From JBBREP01 sp036501845 (GTDB lineage: Bacteria > Actinomycetota > Acidimicrobiia > IMCC26256 > PALSA-610): 64,000 nt of DNA. Of this stretch, positions 34,661 through 45,720 are shown piece after piece; within the stretch, counting starts at the first letter, position 1; the number at the start of each line of letters is the position of its first letter. Where the stretch lies: the NCBI GenBank assembly GCA_036501845.1, contig DASXZO010000019.1, positions 1 through 64,000 on the forward strand. Direction: 5' to 3'. The position numbers and the translations under genes are program-made. Below the pieces are notes generated by a model. The model saw only the letters and a list, made by a program, of their open reading frames with translations. It ran no database searches and was not told the DNA's origin.

Positions 34661-35737
34661 TCAGCGACGCGCGGGAGGGAGCGCCAGCAGCAGGCGCAGG
34701 AGGTGGAGCGTGCCCTTTTCGTTCACGATCATCGAGTCGCGGGCCACGCGGCAGGCCTCGAAGGCACGCACGCAGCGATCGGCGGGAACGTCGAGCGCGG
34801 CGAGATCGAGGTTGCGCGCGGGCGCAGGTGTGCACAGCGCGTCGCGGTACACCGACTCGATCGCGGTGATGCCTTCGAGCAACAAGTCGCGGCGTAGGCG
34901 CGCCGACTCACGCTTGTGCCGGGCCGCGAGCCGGCGGCGTTGCGTTTGCGCAGCGCGCCCGTCGTAACCGCGCCGTTCGAGCTCTTCGTCGAGCGACGCA
35001 GACTCTTCCTTCTGCGCGGCTTCGGCCGCCGCGCTCACACGATCGAGCGCAGCTTCGAGATCCTCGACGATCGCCACCGCAACCGCGCCGGTGCCGTCGA
35101 TACGCGCGGGAACCCCGGCGAACTCGCGCCGCAACGCGGCCCAGGGACCGGCAAGTGAACGCGCGCGCGTGAGATGCCCGCCGGCGAGGCTCGCGGCGAG
35201 CGCGGCAAGTTCATCCTCGACTTCGGAAGCCGTGAGCGCGGAAGCGACCTGCGCGTCCGACAACGGGCTCAGGTCGACGCGCTGGCAGCGCGAGCGGATC
35301 GTGTCGAGCACTTCGTCGGGCCGCTCGGTGGTGAGCACGAACACCGTGCGATCCGGCGGCTCTTCGATGGTCTTCAAGAGCCGGTTGCCCGACGCGTCGT
35401 TCATACGGTCGACGTCGTGCAGCATCAGCACCTTCCGTGCGCCCTCCACAGGCGCGCGCACGGCTTCGGCGATCACGTCGTCGGCCTGGTCGACGAGGAA
35501 GAACGTGCCTTCGGGTTCGAACTCGAGCACGTCGACGTGCAGTCCCCGGCGCACGAGGTCGAGCGTGCGCGCGTCGGGGTCGAGCGAATCGGCGACGAGT
35601 CGCGCCGCGAGTTCACGGGCCGCCTCGTCGAGCCCGCTCCCACTCGGCCCGGCGAGGAGGTAGGCATGCCCGGGACGCGCCACGGCGCGCTCCAGCTGCG
35701 CGACGGCACGGCCCTGACCGACCACTCCTTCCCACAT
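34661..35737 (-). CDS. holB: DNA polymerase III subunit delta prime
   Basis: A 358-residue clamp-loader subunit. WEGVVGQGRAVAQLERAV and HAYLLAGPSGSG match the N-terminus; the P-loop lacks Lys-Thr (GPSGSGLDEAA), as expected for delta prime, which does not hydrolyse ATP. KVLMLHDVDRMNDASGNRLL and KTIEEPPDRTVFVLTT are diagnostic, and the SRC motif is IRSRCQRV. The zinc-binding four-Cys module usual after the P-loop is absent (DARTLDLVRRGLHVDV). A long coiled, charged region (SAAEAAQKEESASLDEELE) leads into the C-terminal collar. Downstream of tmk on the same strand. Confidence 0.93.
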   Translation of the reverse strand: MWEGVVGQGRAVAQLERAVARPGHAYLLAGPSGSGLDEAARELAARLVADSLDPDARTLDLVRRGLHVDVLEFEPEGTFFLVDQADDVIAEAVRAPVEGARKVLMLHDVDRMNDASGNRLLKTIEEPPDRTVFVLTTERPDEVLDTIRSRCQRVDLSPLSDAQVASALTASEVEDELAALAASLAGGHLTRARSLAGPWAALRREFAGVPARIDGTGAVAVAIVEDLEAALDRVSAAAEAAQKEESASLDEELERRGYDGRAAQTQRRRLAARHKRESARLRRDLLLEGITAIESVYRDALCTPAPARNLDLAALDVPADRCVRAFEACRVARDSMIVNEKGTLHLLRLLLALPPARR

Positions 35738-35839
35738 TCTCTTACCTCTTGTTCGCTTCGCTCACGGGCCGGTTGGCCTTCCCTCGCTCCGTCATCGCTG
35801 ACTGCCCACGTGGTTCGCGGTCGCTCGGCTGGATCGAAC

Positions 35840-36466
35840 CTACTGGTCGTCTCGGACGAGCGATTCGACGAGCGGTTCGACGACCGACCAGACCGCCGCG
35901 GCCACGGCCTCGACATCGCCGTTGCCGTCGACGACGACCCAGCCAAATTCGGCCGCGAGCTCTCGGTATGCGCCGCGCACCCGTGCGTGGAACTCGGCGC
36001 CGGCACGCTCCATGCGGTCGCGAGCCACCGGCCGGCGGCGGGCCGCCACATCGGCATCGACGTCGAGCACGATCACGAGGTCGGGCTCGAGCCCGCCGCT
36101 GGCGAACGCGCTGACCACGCCCACCGCCTCGACGCCGAGATCACGGCCGACACCCTGGTAGGCGAGCGTCGACGGTGTGAAGCGATCCGAGATCACCACC
36201 TGTCCGGCGGCCAGGGCCGGGCGCACCACCTCGGTCACGTGTTGGGCCCGGTCGGCGGCCATCAGGAGCAACTCCGCCCGGGCATCGAGCGGAGCGGCGT
36301 CGTCGAGGAGCAGGGCGCGCAGCGCGGCACCGCGCGGCGTGGCGCCCGGCTCGAAGGTGGTCACCACCTCGAGGCCTGCAGCCTGCACCGCCGTTGCGAG
36401 GCGCGCCACCTGCGTGGACTTTCCGCTGCCCTCACCGCCTTCCAGGACGATGAAGCGGCCGGCCAC
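35840..36466 (-). CDS. tmk: Thymidylate kinase
   Basis: A 208-residue dTMP kinase. P-loop FIVLEGGEGSGKST, FEPGATPRG (the usual TREPGGT segment, here FEPGAT), ISDRFTPSTLAYQG with the DR(Y/F) motif, and a lid Arg region ARRRPVARDRMERAG. It converts dTMP to dTDP. Start GTG 36466 places the P-loop at the N-terminus as in the family; a TTG sits just before. It is 102 bases upstream of holB, the common tmk-holB order. It overlaps no other gene but lies divergent from the membrane protein at 36608. Confidence 0.93.
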   Translation of the reverse strand: MAGRFIVLEGGEGSGKSTQVARLATAVQAAGLEVVTTFEPGATPRGAALRALLLDDAAPLDARAELLLMAADRAQHVTEVVRPALAAGQVVISDRFTPSTLAYQGVGRDLGVEAVGVVSAFASGGLEPDLVIVLDVDADVAARRRPVARDRMERAGAEFHARVRGAYRELAAEFGWVVVDGNGDVEAVAAAVWSVVEPLVESLVRDDQ

Positions 36467-36607
36467 CAAGCCATCATGACCGACGCGTCCGGCGCATCCG
36501 CAACCACGGGGTCGGGTACGCGCGCTGGTAATGTCCGTTTTCCTGCACGATGCGCACGGCTCGACGGACCGGGCAGGACCGGCCGCATACGTCACTCAGG
36601 GTCGGAC

Positions 36608-37882
36608 ATGTCCACGGTTCGCAGCACGCCCGACGCGATGACCGACTCCGCAGAGAAGGCCTCCAGGCCCAGCACCGGCCCTATCGAGGCGCCCGACATC
36701 TCGGTCGAGACGGACGCGGTCGTGGCGCTACCGACCGCCGAACCGCCGGCCCACGAGCACCACACGGCCCGGCGCAACATCAAGCGGTCGGTGAAGGTCA
36801 TTCTCTTCCTGATCGCCTTCAACTACTTCGGCATTCCCGCGATCGCCGGCCTTCGCAACGCCGCGCACAAGCTCCTCCAGGTGAGCCTCCCCTGGCTCGC
36901 GCTCGGCGTGCTCTTCGAAGTGCTCGCGCTGCTCGCGTACTCGCAGCTGATGCGCGTGGCGATTCCCGAAGGTCGCGTCTCGTTGTTCCGGCTGTTCCGG
37001 ATCAACCTCGCCACCAAGTCGGTGAACAACACGGTGCCGGGCGGGAGCGCGGCCGGCGCCGCGCTCGGCTACCGCCTGCTCACCACCAGCGGCGTCGCCG
37101 GCGCCGACGCCGGATTCGCGCTCGCCGCCACCGGTCTTGTGTCGGCGGTCGTGCTGAACCTCATCCTCTGGATCGCATTGCTCGTGTCGTTGCCGTTCAA
37201 CGGCGTGAACCCCGGATACGGCATCGTGGCGATCCTCGGTGTGGTGGTGCTGCTGTTCGCAGCCGGCCTCATGCTCTCCTTGATGCGCGGCGGTGATCGG
37301 GCCAAGCGCTTCCTCAACCGGCTCACTCGACACATCCGCTTCATCGACAGCGACCGCGCCAACGAAGTGGTCGAGCAGGTGGCGGGCCGCCTGTCGGAGA
37401 TCGTCAAGGACCGCGAGCTCGTCGAGCGCGCCGCGATCTGGGCCACACTCAACTGGCTGCTCGACGCCGCGTCGCTGTTCGTGTTCGTGCGCGCGTTCGG
37501 TGAGTGGCCGAACGTCATCGGCCTGCTCGTGGCGTTCGGCCTCGCCAACGTGCTCGCCGTCATCCCGATCACGCCCGGCGGCCTCGGCATCGTGGAAACG
37601 GTGATGGTCGGCACGCTCGTGGGCTTCGGCACCACGCCGGCCGTCGCCGCGCTCGCCGTGCCCACCTATCGCCTGGCCCAGTTCTGGCTGCCGATCCCGC
37701 TGGGCGGCGCGGCGTATCTCTCGGTGCGGCGCGACCAGCGGCCGGGCAAGCTGCGCGACGCCGGGCGCAGTGCCTACGCGCAACCGTCGAGCCGCTTCGA
37801 ATGGGCCGAGGAATATGGCCACCGACCCAACGCCGGCGACGCGGAGGCGTATCCGCCACACATCGCGGAACGCGACATCTGA
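36608..37882 (+). CDS. UPF0104/AglD-like integral membrane protein
   Basis: A 424-residue membrane protein with a hydrophilic head (about 1-65) and some seven transmembrane segments. NTVPGGSAAGAALGYRLL, PITPGGLGIVETVMVG and the overall pattern match the lysylphosphatidylglycerol synthase TM region/UPF0104 (YbhN) family, thought to move or flip polyprenyl or lipid-linked groups. It lacks the aminoacyl-transferase domain of MprF, so lipid lysinylation is unlikely. The first ATG (36608) is used; the ~1.4 kb of open frame upstream is antisense to holB and tmk. Convergent with topA. Confidence 0.85.
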   Translation: MSTVRSTPDAMTDSAEKASRPSTGPIEAPDISVETDAVVALPTAEPPAHEHHTARRNIKRSVKVILFLIAFNYFGIPAIAGLRNAAHKLLQVSLPWLALGVLFEVLALLAYSQLMRVAIPEGRVSLFRLFRINLATKSVNNTVPGGSAAGAALGYRLLTTSGVAGADAGFALAATGLVSAVVLNLILWIALLVSLPFNGVNPGYGIVAILGVVVLLFAAGLMLSLMRGGDRAKRFLNRLTRHIRFIDSDRANEVVEQVAGRLSEIVKDRELVERAAIWATLNWLLDAASLFVFVRAFGEWPNVIGLLVAFGLANVLAVIPITPGGLGIVETVMVGTLVGFGTTPAVAALAVPTYRLAQFWLPIPLGGAAYLSVRRDQRPGKLRDAGRSAYAQPSSRFEWAEEYGHRPNAGDAEAYPPHIAERDI

Positions 37883-37907
37883 TCCGCGCCGAGCGACGAC
37901 GGATCAG
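37879..37907. terminator. Bidirectional hairpin at the ends of UPF0104 and topA
   Basis: CTGATCCG 37879-37886 pairs perfectly with CGGATCAG 37900-37907 across 13 bases and includes both stop codons. Pyrimidine-rich DNA follows on the plus strand. A shared terminator fits. Confidence 0.5.
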
Positions 37908-40675
37908 GTCTTCTTCGCTGCCGGCTTCTTCTTCGCGGCCGCTTTCTTCTTGACGACCTTCTTCACGGTCTTCTCGATGCCGGAACCCGACTTCTTCCCC
38001 GCCGCTTTTGACGCCTTCTTGGCAGTGGTCTTCTTCGCCGCGGTCTTCTTGGTGGCGCGCGGCGTGTCACCGGCGAGCTCGGCGCGCGCTCGCAACAAGA
38101 TCACCGCGTCCTCGAGCGACAGCGTGGTGGGGTCGGTGCTGCGCGGCACGGTCGCGTTCGTGGTGCCGTCGGTGACGTAGGCGCCGAACCGGCCCTCGCG
38201 CACCACGACGTTGGCACCGTTGTCGGGCGACGGCCCGAGCTCGGCGAGCGGTGGCTTCTGCGCCCGGCGGCCGCGCAGCTTCGGTTGTGCGAACAGCGCC
38301 TCGGCCTCGGCCATCGTGACCGTGAGCAGTTGATCCTCGGCAGTGAGGCTGCGCGTCTCGCCGTCGGCGCGCTTCAAATACGGGCCGAAGCGACCCGGGC
38401 TGGCCACGATCTCGCGTTCTTCGCCGTCGGTGCCGACCACGCGCGGCAACGTGAGCAGCTTCAACGCGTCGTCGAGCGTGAGTGTCTCGGGATCCATCGA
38501 CGCGAACAGCGACGCACGCGGAGGCTTCTTGCGCGAACCCTCTTCCTGTTCGCCGAGCTGCACGTAGGGGCCGTACGGACCGTTGAGCACGAAGATCGGC
38601 TTGGCCGTCTCGGGATCGTCACCGATGGTGCGCGGGCCTTCGGCCTTCTTCGCGATCAGGTGGAGCGCCTGCTCGATCGTGAGCTCGTCGGGCGCGACCT
38701 CGTCGGGTAGGCCCGCAGTCTCGCCGGCATCGTCGTCGCCGCGTTGCACGTACGGGCCGTAGCGCCCGACGCGCACGATCACGGGCACGCCGTCGTCGTC
38801 GCCGATCGGAACCGTGCTCACCGCGCGCGGATCGATCGACGCGAGATGGTCGTCTTCCACGAGCTCGCGGAGGCCGGCCTGGCCGTTACCGAAATAGAAG
38901 CTGTGGAGCCACTTCTCGGCCTCGCCCTCGCCGCGCGCGATCACGTCGAGCGCCTCTTCCATCGAGGCCGTGAAGTTGTAATCGACGAGGTGACCGAAGT
39001 GTTGTTCGAGCAGGTTGATCACCGCGAACGCGGTCCATTTCGGGATCAGTGCCTGGCCGCGGCGCCACACGTAACCGCGATCGAGGATCGTCTGGATCAC
39101 CGACGCGTACGTGGACGGGCGACCGATGCCGCGCTCCTCGAGTTCTTTCACCAACGATGCGTCGGTGAAGCGAGCCGGCGGACGGGTCGCATGACCGGCC
39201 GGCTGCAGGTCACGGCACGTGATGGCGTCGCCTTCGGTGACCGACGGCAGCGTCGCTTCCTTCTCGTCACCCGAAGTGCTCGTGTCCTCGTCGAGGCCCT
39301 CGATGTAGGCGCGCCGGAAGCCGAGAAAGTCCCACGTGGTGCCGGTGGCGCGGAACGTCGCCTGCTCCCCCGCGGTCGATGTTGCACCCATCAACAACGT
39401 GGTCGTTCGCCCACGAGCATCAAGCATTTGGCACGCGACGGTGCGCACCCAGATCAAGTCGTAGACGCGCCGCTCATCCGTGTCGAGCTCGCCCGCGACC
39501 TCGTCGGGCATGCGAATGCGCTCGCCTGCTGGACGGATCGCTTCGTGTGCCTCCTGCGCGTTCTTCACCTTGTTGCGGTAGGTGCGCGGCTCCTTGGGCA
39601 GGTAGTCGTCGCCGTAGCGCTCCTGCACCGCACGCCGAGCCGCCGTGATCGCTTGCTCCGACAGATTCGTGCTGTCGGTACGCATATAGGTGATGTAGCC
39701 ACGCTCGTAGAGCCGCTGCGCTACCGCCATCGCCTTGCTCGCCGGGAAGCCCAATTTACGTACGGCTTCCTGCTGGAAGCTCGACGTGGTGAACGGCGCG
39801 GCGGGCCGCCGGTTGAACGGCTTCGCCTCGATCGACTGCACGCGGTACGCGACTTCGCGCAGGCGAGCGGTGAGGGCAGTGGCGCCGGCCTCGTCGAGGC
39901 GGACGACGTCGATTCCCTCTTTGAGATTGCCGGTGGCCGCGTCGAAGTCGCCGCCGACTGCAACGCGCCGACCGTCGAGTTGTGTGAGCGTCGCGCCGAA
40001 GCCGTTCGATTCGACGTTCGCAGCAGCAGCGAACGTGCCCTCGATGTCGAACCACGAGCCGCTGCGGAACGCCATGCGCGCGCGCTCACGGTCGACCACC
40101 AGACGCACGGCGACGCTCTGCACGCGACCCGCCGACGGTGCGCCGCGCCCGATCTTGCGCCACAGCACCGGCGACACCTCGTAGCCGACGAGCCGGTCGA
40201 GCACGCGCCGGCCCTCTTGCGCCTCGACGAGCTTCAGGTCGAGATCGCGCGGCTCGTCGATCGCGGCCTGGATCGCCGCGGGTGTGATCTCGTGGAACAC
40301 CATCCGCTTCACGGGCACCTTCGGCTGCAGCAGCTCGAGCAGATGCCAGGCGATCGCCTCGCCCTCGCGGTCCTCGTCCGTGGCGAGGTACACCTCGTCG
40401 GCGTCCTTCAACGCGCGCTTCAGTTCGGTGATCACTTTCTTCTTGTTCTGAGGCACCACGTAGACCGTGTCGAAGTGGTCGTCGGGATTCACGCCGAGCA
40501 GGCGCGCGTGCGTCTCCCGCTTGTCGTCGGGAAGCTGCTCACGCTTGTTCGGCAGGTCGCGCACATGCCCGACGCTCGACATCACCGTGACGTCGAGGTC
40601 GGAGCTCCGGCCGAGGAACCCGGCGATGGTGCGCGCCTTGGTAGGCGACTCGACGATCACGAGCGGTTTGGCCAC
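37904..40675 (-). CDS. topA: DNA topoisomerase I
   Basis: A 923-residue type IA topoisomerase. The TOPRIM domain starts KPLVIVESPTKARTIAGFLG and has TDEDREGEAIAWH; the active-site Tyr is in RGYITYMRTDSTNLS, and IRPAGERI follows. The C-terminus has several beta repeats (VGRYGPYVQRGD, LNGPYGPYVQLGE, SPGRFGPYLKRAD, REGRFGAYVTDG) and ends in a Lys/Ala-rich tail (~45 residues), as in actinobacterial enzymes, with no Cys4 zinc fingers. GTG 40675 is preceded by AGGAGG, so it is preferred over the earlier in-frame codon. It relaxes negative supercoils. Confidence 0.96.
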   Translation of the reverse strand: MAKPLVIVESPTKARTIAGFLGRSSDLDVTVMSSVGHVRDLPNKREQLPDDKRETHARLLGVNPDDHFDTVYVVPQNKKKVITELKRALKDADEVYLATDEDREGEAIAWHLLELLQPKVPVKRMVFHEITPAAIQAAIDEPRDLDLKLVEAQEGRRVLDRLVGYEVSPVLWRKIGRGAPSAGRVQSVAVRLVVDRERARMAFRSGSWFDIEGTFAAAANVESNGFGATLTQLDGRRVAVGGDFDAATGNLKEGIDVVRLDEAGATALTARLREVAYRVQSIEAKPFNRRPAAPFTTSSFQQEAVRKLGFPASKAMAVAQRLYERGYITYMRTDSTNLSEQAITAARRAVQERYGDDYLPKEPRTYRNKVKNAQEAHEAIRPAGERIRMPDEVAGELDTDERRVYDLIWVRTVACQMLDARGRTTTLLMGATSTAGEQATFRATGTTWDFLGFRRAYIEGLDEDTSTSGDEKEATLPSVTEGDAITCRDLQPAGHATRPPARFTDASLVKELEERGIGRPSTYASVIQTILDRGYVWRRGQALIPKWTAFAVINLLEQHFGHLVDYNFTASMEEALDVIARGEGEAEKWLHSFYFGNGQAGLRELVEDDHLASIDPRAVSTVPIGDDDGVPVIVRVGRYGPYVQRGDDDAGETAGLPDEVAPDELTIEQALHLIAKKAEGPRTIGDDPETAKPIFVLNGPYGPYVQLGEQEEGSRKKPPRASLFASMDPETLTLDDALKLLTLPRVVGTDGEEREIVASPGRFGPYLKRADGETRSLTAEDQLLTVTMAEAEALFAQPKLRGRRAQKPPLAELGPSPDNGANVVVREGRFGAYVTDGTTNATVPRSTDPTTLSLEDAVILLRARAELAGDTPRATKKTAAKKTTAKKASKAAGKKSGSGIEKTVKKVVKKKAAAKKKPAAKKT

Positions 40676-40882
40676 GGTCCTCCTGGATAGCTGGTCGGCG
40701 ACCCGTTCGCGCACTCGGGCACGGGTGGGAGGCCGGTGGTCTTCGGTCAGGTTGCTCGCACAGATCCTGCCCGCCTGTCAAGCATCGGCGGGAAAGGCCC
40801 AGGTCGCAGGAGGCACAGACCGGTCACAAAGCCGCGCCAAGGGGCCGGTTCGAGGCCCTCCCTGCCGTAGCCTGCACCCCTC

Positions 40883-41512
40883 ATGGGCTCGTTCGCCAAG
40901 AACGTCATCGACAACTGGGGCATCTGGGGATTGCTCCTCGTGGTGTTCATCGAGTCCGGGATCATCCCGTTGCCGCTGCCCGGCGATTCGCTGCTGTTCC
41001 TGGCCGGCTTCTTTGCGTCCACCAGCGCCGCTTCCAACGATCCCCACACGAACCTTGCGGCGGTGGTGTTCGGCACGCTGGCCGTCGCCGTCATCGGCGC
41101 GCAGATCGGCTACGCCATCGGCGCGATCTGGGGCACCAAGCTCTTCAAGCCCGACGCCCGGGTGTTCAAGACCAATTATCTCGACCGTTCACAGGAGTTC
41201 TTCGATCGGCGCGGGCCGGCGGCGGTGATCCTCGCTCGCTTCGTGCCGTTCGTGCGCACGATCGTGCCGATGCTCGCAGGCGCGAGCAGCATGAAGCATC
41301 GCCAGTTCGCGATCGCCAACGTGGTCGGCGCGGTGCTCTGGACGGTGGGCATCTCGCTGCTCGGCTTCACCCTCGGCCAGCACATCCCCGAAGGCTGGAT
41401 CGAACCGATCACCGTGCTGATCGTGGCGCTCTCGCTGATCCCGCCGCTCCTCGAGTGGCGCAAGCACCGCAACGAGTTCGCAGCGCAGACCGCCGAATCC
41501 GTCGAGACCTGA
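40883..41512 (+). CDS. DedA family membrane protein
   Basis: A 209-residue DedA/SNARE-associated (VTT) protein with about five hydrophobic segments. FIESGIIPLPLPGDSLLFLAG, RRGPAAVILARFVPFVRTIVP, MLAGASSM and the VVGAVLWTVGISLLG helix are typical. Family members flip or move lipid carriers (undecaprenyl phosphate) and depend on the membrane potential. ATG at 40883 with TAGCCT nine bases upstream and no Shine-Dalgarno. Divergent from topA. Confidence 0.92.
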   Translation: MGSFAKNVIDNWGIWGLLLVVFIESGIIPLPLPGDSLLFLAGFFASTSAASNDPHTNLAAVVFGTLAVAVIGAQIGYAIGAIWGTKLFKPDARVFKTNYLDRSQEFFDRRGPAAVILARFVPFVRTIVPMLAGASSMKHRQFAIANVVGAVLWTVGISLLGFTLGQHIPEGWIEPITVLIVALSLIPPLLEWRKHRNEFAAQTAESVET

Positions 41513-41536
41513 CCGTCAGCCGTCGGTCGTCGGGCT

Positions 41537-42352
41537 TCAGCCGCCGACGCTGAACGTGTAACCCGACGCGGTCTGGCCGGTGAGGGCGCTGACGCCGTCG
41601 CCCACGATGAGGTCGCGAGCGTCGCCCTTGGCGCCCGGCGGGTTGCCGGCACAGGCGGCCGCGGTCGCAGTGTCGTACGCGTAGCCGGGATACGGCGCCG
41701 AGGGCGAGGTCGCGGTGTTCGCGAGCTTCGTGATCGGCGCCCAATACACCTGGTTCTGGAACAGTGCGCCGAGGCCGTTGCCCTTGGTGACCACGCCCGA
41801 CTGCGTGAACAGACCGTTGGCGGTGCCGCCGCCGAACGTCGTCTGTGAATAGGTCTGGGTGCGCGTGCCGTCGGAGAACTCGATCGTGGCCTTGCCGTTC
41901 AGCGGGTACTCCGCCGGATCGACGTCGCCGAGGCAATCGGTGGACGGCGACACGAGCAGCGCGGTCCACCTCGTGACCGTGTAGGTGCCTGCACCGGGTG
42001 TGTTCGCGCCCGAGAACGTGCACGTGCCCAACGCGCCGCCCGGGCCGGCGACACCCTTGATGCTGATGCGCACGTCGTGGTTGGCACCCGCGGTGGGGAT
42101 GTTCGCGACGAGACCCGCGGGGAGTCCGTCGTTCGGATCGGTGTAGTCGCTCTTCACACTCGCGAGGCCGGTGAGTCCGTGACAGCTTCCGACACTCGTG
42201 GTGGCCGCGCCACCTGTTCCCGTGGCCGCGGGGACGGTGGCCGAGGTCGGCGCCACCGACGTCGTCGTCGCGGCGCGCGCGCCCATGTCGGCGACCGCGG
42301 TGGTGGCAACCAGCGCAGCGGCGATAGCGGCGAGCTTGAGCCTGATCTGCAA
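41537..42352 (-). CDS. Secreted protein of unknown function
   Basis: About 271 residues with a signal peptide (IAAALVATTAVADMGARA) and a beta-rich, glycine- and threonine-rich body (SCHGLTGLASVKSDYTD, LGTCTFSGANTPGAGTYTV, ALLVSPSTDCLGDVDPAEYP). The cysteines are spaced for disulfides. I do not recognise the family. The start is taken as TTG 42352 because GGAG lies seven bases before it and the signal then begins at once; longer forms read through Arg/Ala-rich sequence. Convergent with DedA; the gap 42353-42575 upstream carries a hairpin near hppA. Confidence 0.6.
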   Translation of the reverse strand: MQIRLKLAAIAAALVATTAVADMGARAATTTSVAPTSATVPAATGTGGAATTSVGSCHGLTGLASVKSDYTDPNDGLPAGLVANIPTAGANHDVRISIKGVAGPGGALGTCTFSGANTPGAGTYTVTRWTALLVSPSTDCLGDVDPAEYPLNGKATIEFSDGTRTQTYSQTTFGGGTANGLFTQSGVVTKGNGLGALFQNQVYWAPITKLANTATSPSAPYPGYAYDTATAAACAGNPPGAKGDARDLIVGDGVSALTGQTASGYTFSVGG

Positions 42353-42511
42353 ATTTGCGCTCCACCTCGGAGGCGCGCGACTGCCGTCGCGGCACCCCTC
42401 CTCCGGGGACCCTACCGTCGGGCCTGCTCCCATGCTGTTTCCGGGCGACGCGCCTGTCAAGCATTCGCGCGGTCCGCGCGCGATCACCACTGTGCGCGCG
42501 CAGACGCGCCC

Positions 42512-42554
42512 GACACAAAAAGAAGAGCCGGAGGCCGCTGTACGCGCCTCCGGC
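42512..42554 (-). terminator. Rho-independent terminator of hppA
   Basis: Reading leftward, the stem GCCGGAGGC (9 perfect pairs, 42546-42554 with 42527-42535, 10-base loop) is followed by TCTTCTTTTTGTG, a clear U-rich tail. It begins 22 bases after the hppA stop. The best canonical terminator in the window. Confidence 0.85.
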
Positions 42555-42575
42555 CCTTCCCAGGAAACGCTGGCC

Positions 42576-44948
<2,373 letters not shown>

Positions 44949-44984
44949 GCCTGGTTCCTTTGCTGGTTCGTGGTCATTCGAGGA

Positions 44985-45674
44985 TCACGCGATCTTGCGA
45001 ACGAATACTTGGTTGGCGACAGTGCTCCCCAACGTGCGCTCCATGCCGTCGACCCGCAGGACGAGAGGACCGTCGAAGGGATGCTTTTCTTGCACCTCGA
45101 CCCGCACCCCCGGGCGCAGGCCCAGCGTGTCGAGGAACTCGATCAACTCGGGATCGGTGGAACCGGGCACGGCCACGATCGCGGCGTCGCCCGGTTCGAG
45201 CGCGTAGAGCGGCGGCATCGCCGGGATGTCGGCCTGCTCCTTGGCGGGGATCGGGAAACCGTGCGGGCACGTCTCGGGCCGGTCGAGCGCCACGTAGAGG
45301 CGCTCCTCGACCTCCATCGGCAGATGGTGCTCGAACGCGGTGGCCAACCGGTCGGCCTCGTTCCAGGCGTAGCCCAGCATGTCGGCGAGGAAGCGCTCGA
45401 CGATGCGGTGGCGGCGGATCGAGGCGACCGCGAGCACCCGGCCCATACCGGTGAGCACCACGCCGCGGTAGGGCGTGTAGTCGACCATGCCCCGGTCAGC
45501 GAGCCTTTTCACGATGGAGGTGACGGTGCCGGGCGAGAGCCCCAACCGCTCCGCGAGCGCGCCGGTGTGCACCTCGCCCTGCTCGGCGTGGCCGTTGGTG
45601 TCCTGGGCGAGTCGGTAGATCGCTTTCAGCGACTCGCGCTCGGACTTCGAGATGCTCCCGAGGTCGGCTTCGAT
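44985..45674 (-). CDS. DtxR/MntR-family metal-dependent regulator, apparent AUC start
   Basis: A 229-residue iron- or manganese-dependent repressor if read from ATC 45674. The winged helix is ESLKAIYRLAQDTNG with GEVHTGALAERLGLSPGTVT and SIVKRLADRGMVDYTPYRG; the dimerisation/metal part has RRHRIVERFLADMLGY, EADRLATAFEHHLP and CPHGFPIP; a C-terminal FeoA/SH3-like domain follows. The first canonical start (GTG 45572) would delete helix 1 and part of the HTH. No ATG/GTG/TTG lies between it and the upstream in-frame stop; the frame reads ATC GAA GCC GAC CTC. TATATT lies seven bases before the ATC and a metal-box-like dyad just above, so a leaderless AUC start is proposed. Confidence 0.85.
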   Translation of the reverse strand: MEADLGSISKSERESLKAIYRLAQDTNGHAEQGEVHTGALAERLGLSPGTVTSIVKRLADRGMVDYTPYRGVVLTGMGRVLAVASIRRHRIVERFLADMLGYAWNEADRLATAFEHHLPMEVEERLYVALDRPETCPHGFPIPAKEQADIPAMPPLYALEPGDAAIVAVPGSTDPELIEFLDTLGLRPGVRVEVQEKHPFDGPLVLRVDGMERTLGSTVANQVFVRKIA

Positions 45675-45681
45675 GGCCGGG

Positions 45682-45687
45682 AATATA
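45682..45687 (-). promoter_or_regulatory. -10 element of the regulator gene
   Basis: Leftward TATATT at 45687-45682, seven bases before the proposed AUC start at 45674. Spacing suits a leaderless message beginning at or next to that codon. Confidence 0.5.
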
Positions 45688-45689
45688 GG

Positions 45690-45705
45690 TTTTGGTCAGC
45701 CTAAA
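45690..45705 (-). promoter_or_regulatory. DtxR/MntR-type operator
   Basis: Leftward TTTAGGCTGACCAAAA, an imperfect palindrome (TTTxGG-N4-CCxAAA) resembling the DtxR/IdeR/MntR box TTAGG...CCTAA. It ends 15 bases upstream of the proposed start and just above the -10, a place where metal-loaded repressor would block transcription. Autoregulation is inferred. Confidence 0.65.
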
Positions 45706-45720
45706 TGCAATCTCAGGACA

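Noticed and set aside
35174..36607. Long plus-strand frame in phase with the UPF0104 gene
   Set aside because: It is antisense to holB and tmk, which are certain genes; the protein family starts near the ATG at 36608.
38744..40690. Long plus-strand frame opposite topA
   Set aside because: It is an antisense shadow of a certain topoisomerase gene with no recognisable motif.
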